Positions 21,575 through 22,791 of a DNA stretch of 22,791 nt are shown here, one piece after another. How positions within the stretch are numbered: the stretch's first letter is position 1; each line of letters opens with the position of its first letter. Origin of the DNA: WRIS01 sp050945135 (lineage in GTDB: Bacteria; Actinomycetota; Coriobacteriia; Coriobacteriales; Eggerthellaceae); assembly GCA_050945135.1 (NCBI GenBank), contig JBMNSJ010000034.1:1-22791 (forward strand), read 5' to 3'. Below the pieces are notes generated by a model. That model did no database searches, was not told the DNA's origin, and saw nothing but the letters and a program-made list of their open reading frames with translations. Both the position numbers and the translations under genes were made by a program.

Positions 21575-22791
21575 CTACTTAACCGCTTGGCCAGTAGCAA
21601 TCTTTCCTGCAACACGCCCGTGAGTCATTGCCATGCCTACCGAAGTTCCCGCAATCGGGGTTGCATAACCTAAGCCGTAGCGCTCACCAAGACAGTTGCC
21701 CGCAGCCCATAAGCCAGGGATTGGCTGGTTCTCCATCGTTACCACTTGCAGGTTATTGTCAGTCACTACACCCGTAAGAGAAACAAGTCCGACGCTACCA
21801 AAACGACCGTTTTGCCAGCTACAGCCATAGAAAGGCGGCTCTGCGATGGGCTTGAGTAGATAGGCATCCTTGCCAAAGTCACTATCGTCTCCTTGCGCGC
21901 AAATCTCGTTGTAGCGAGCAACAGATTCGAGCGCTTGCTTTTTTGCTTCGCCGGTGTATCCAAGAAGCTCTACCAGCTCATCAAGCGTTTCTGCGCCATA
22001 CACGATATGGGGAGCACGCTCTCCGATGGTACAGTCGCGACAAGCATAGCCCTTCGGGTCGCCCAAAGGTACGTTTGCTATATCTTCCTGAAGCTCGGTA
22101 AACCAATATTCTCTACCGCAATTTGGTGCGCCATGATCAAGCGCAGCAAGCTTCATGGTGTCATACCAATTCTTATCAACGATATTAGCCAGAAGCCCTG
22201 CAGGCTGTCGCATACTGATTGACCATGCCAGAGGAACCGCTGCCTCGTTCATAAAGCGCTTTCCATCTGCCTTGATAAGAAGATACGGAGTTGTTCCCCA
22301 CGGTGCATCAGGCATATATAGGTTCATAATTGGACGCGGAGTTGGCTCTATCATTCCACCAGCCCAACATGCCATCTTTTGACCATCGCCTTTGCAGGTA
22401 CTGAAAGCCATAACCTCTTCAGCAATCATGCCTGCACGTGCTGCCCACTCGGAAACCTCGGAATTTAAAGCCCATAAAAGATCAGGGTTTCCTCCTATGT
22501 CTCCCGCAGTCAAGATAACCCCAACGCTCGTTTCGTATTTCACATATGATCCGTCGGCCTTCTTTGTAATTGCCCCAATTACAGCTCCATCTGAATCTTG
22601 CACCAAAACGACGCCCTCTTCACTAAAGTGCCAGGTTGCGCCAAGTTCTTTCGCTTTGAGAGAAGAGAATTGCACAACCTCATCGAGACGGGAGTTCTCT
22701 GAAGGAATAACCTGCTCTGAGGCTTCATGCTTTTCTGCTCCCATAAATTGTGCAGTTGAAGACCATGATTTGAATCCTCCCTGCTCAATAG
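21575..22791 (-). CDS. FAD-dependent fumarate-reductase-like flavoprotein (5' part outside window)
   Basis: At least 405 codons. The frame stays open to the right edge (22791), so the ATG at 22744 is probably internal and the N-terminal FAD motif, plus any signal peptide, lies outside. Seen: VGVILTAGDIGGNPDLL, KADGKRFMNEAAVPLAW (the RFMNE element of the succinate dehydrogenase/fumarate reductase family), GSVGLVSLTGVVTDNNLQV, and the FAD-binding end IPGLWAAGNCLGERYGLGYATPIAGTSVGMAMTHGRVAG. Gut Eggerthellaceae carry many such enzymes, each reducing a particular unsaturated acid or other acceptor in anaerobic respiration. The substrate here is unknown. It lies upstream of the CoA-transferase on the same strand, across a 401-bp gap. 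Confidence 0.85.
   Translation of the reverse strand, partial: IEQGGFKSWSSTAQFMGAEKHEASEQVIPSENSRLDEVVQFSSLKAKELGATWHFSEEGVVLVQDSDGAVIGAITKKADGSYVKYETSVGVILTAGDIGGNPDLLWALNSEVSEWAARAGMIAEEVMAFSTCKGDGQKMACWAGGMIEPTPRPIMNLYMPDAPWGTTPYLLIKADGKRFMNEAAVPLAWSISMRQPAGLLANIVDKNWYDTMKLAALDHGAPNCGREYWFTELQEDIANVPLGDPKGYACRDCTIGERAPHIVYGAETLDELVELLGYTGEAKKQALESVARYNEICAQGDDSDFGKDAYLLKPIAEPPFYGCSWQNGRFGSVGLVSLTGVVTDNNLQVVTMENQPIPGLWAAGNCLGERYGLGYATPIAGTSVGMAMTHGRVAGKIATGQAVK

Overview
The window looks like a chromosomal segment of a moderate-GC (by eye just under 50%) anaerobic actinomycete of the class Coriobacteriia, most likely Eggerthellaceae. The grounds are a fumarate-reductase-like flavoprotein beside a type III CoA-transferase, the sequence style of the Ddl, and the mix of small TM2, VTT and PRC-barrel membrane proteins. 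The genus is not settled by the sequence alone. No rRNA, integrase, transposase or CRISPR array was seen.

Layout, left to right. Positions 1-200 hold a 20-bp direct repeat and the terminator of a class I (DhnA-type) aldolase (minus strand). Next come four minus-strand envelope-type genes: a TM2 protein, then a YtxH protein, a PRC-barrel protein and a VTT (DedA/TMEM64-like) membrane protein. The last two overlap by 8 nt. A compact minus-strand operon follows: serS, a charged single-span membrane protein, a small protein resembling the N-terminal domain of cyanophycin synthetase, a PLP aminotransferase, and ddl. A hybrid histidine kinase lies upstream of serS. A divergent pair, a 66-residue membrane protein and a pyridoxal/pyridoxamine kinase, runs on the plus strand and meets a Ser/Thr kinase-VanZ pair head to head.

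The most unusual stretch is 16091-16932. A tRNA-Leu(CAG) gene is followed by three tandem units, each beginning with the last 15 nt of the tRNA plus a hairpin. Their hairpins keep their shape while the stem sequences change in a compensatory way. The arrangement recalls the rtT repeats after E. coli tyrT. More inverted repeats follow, in a stretch with no convincing gene.

Downstream on the plus strand are an AlkZ-like winged-helix protein and a LytTR regulator paired with a four-helix membrane protein. The LytTR promoter region carries a 7-bp direct repeat at a 21-bp period. A GIY-YIG protein, a CaiB/BaiF CoA-transferase with a strong terminator and a long structured leader, and a flavoprotein reductase cut by the window edge close the window.
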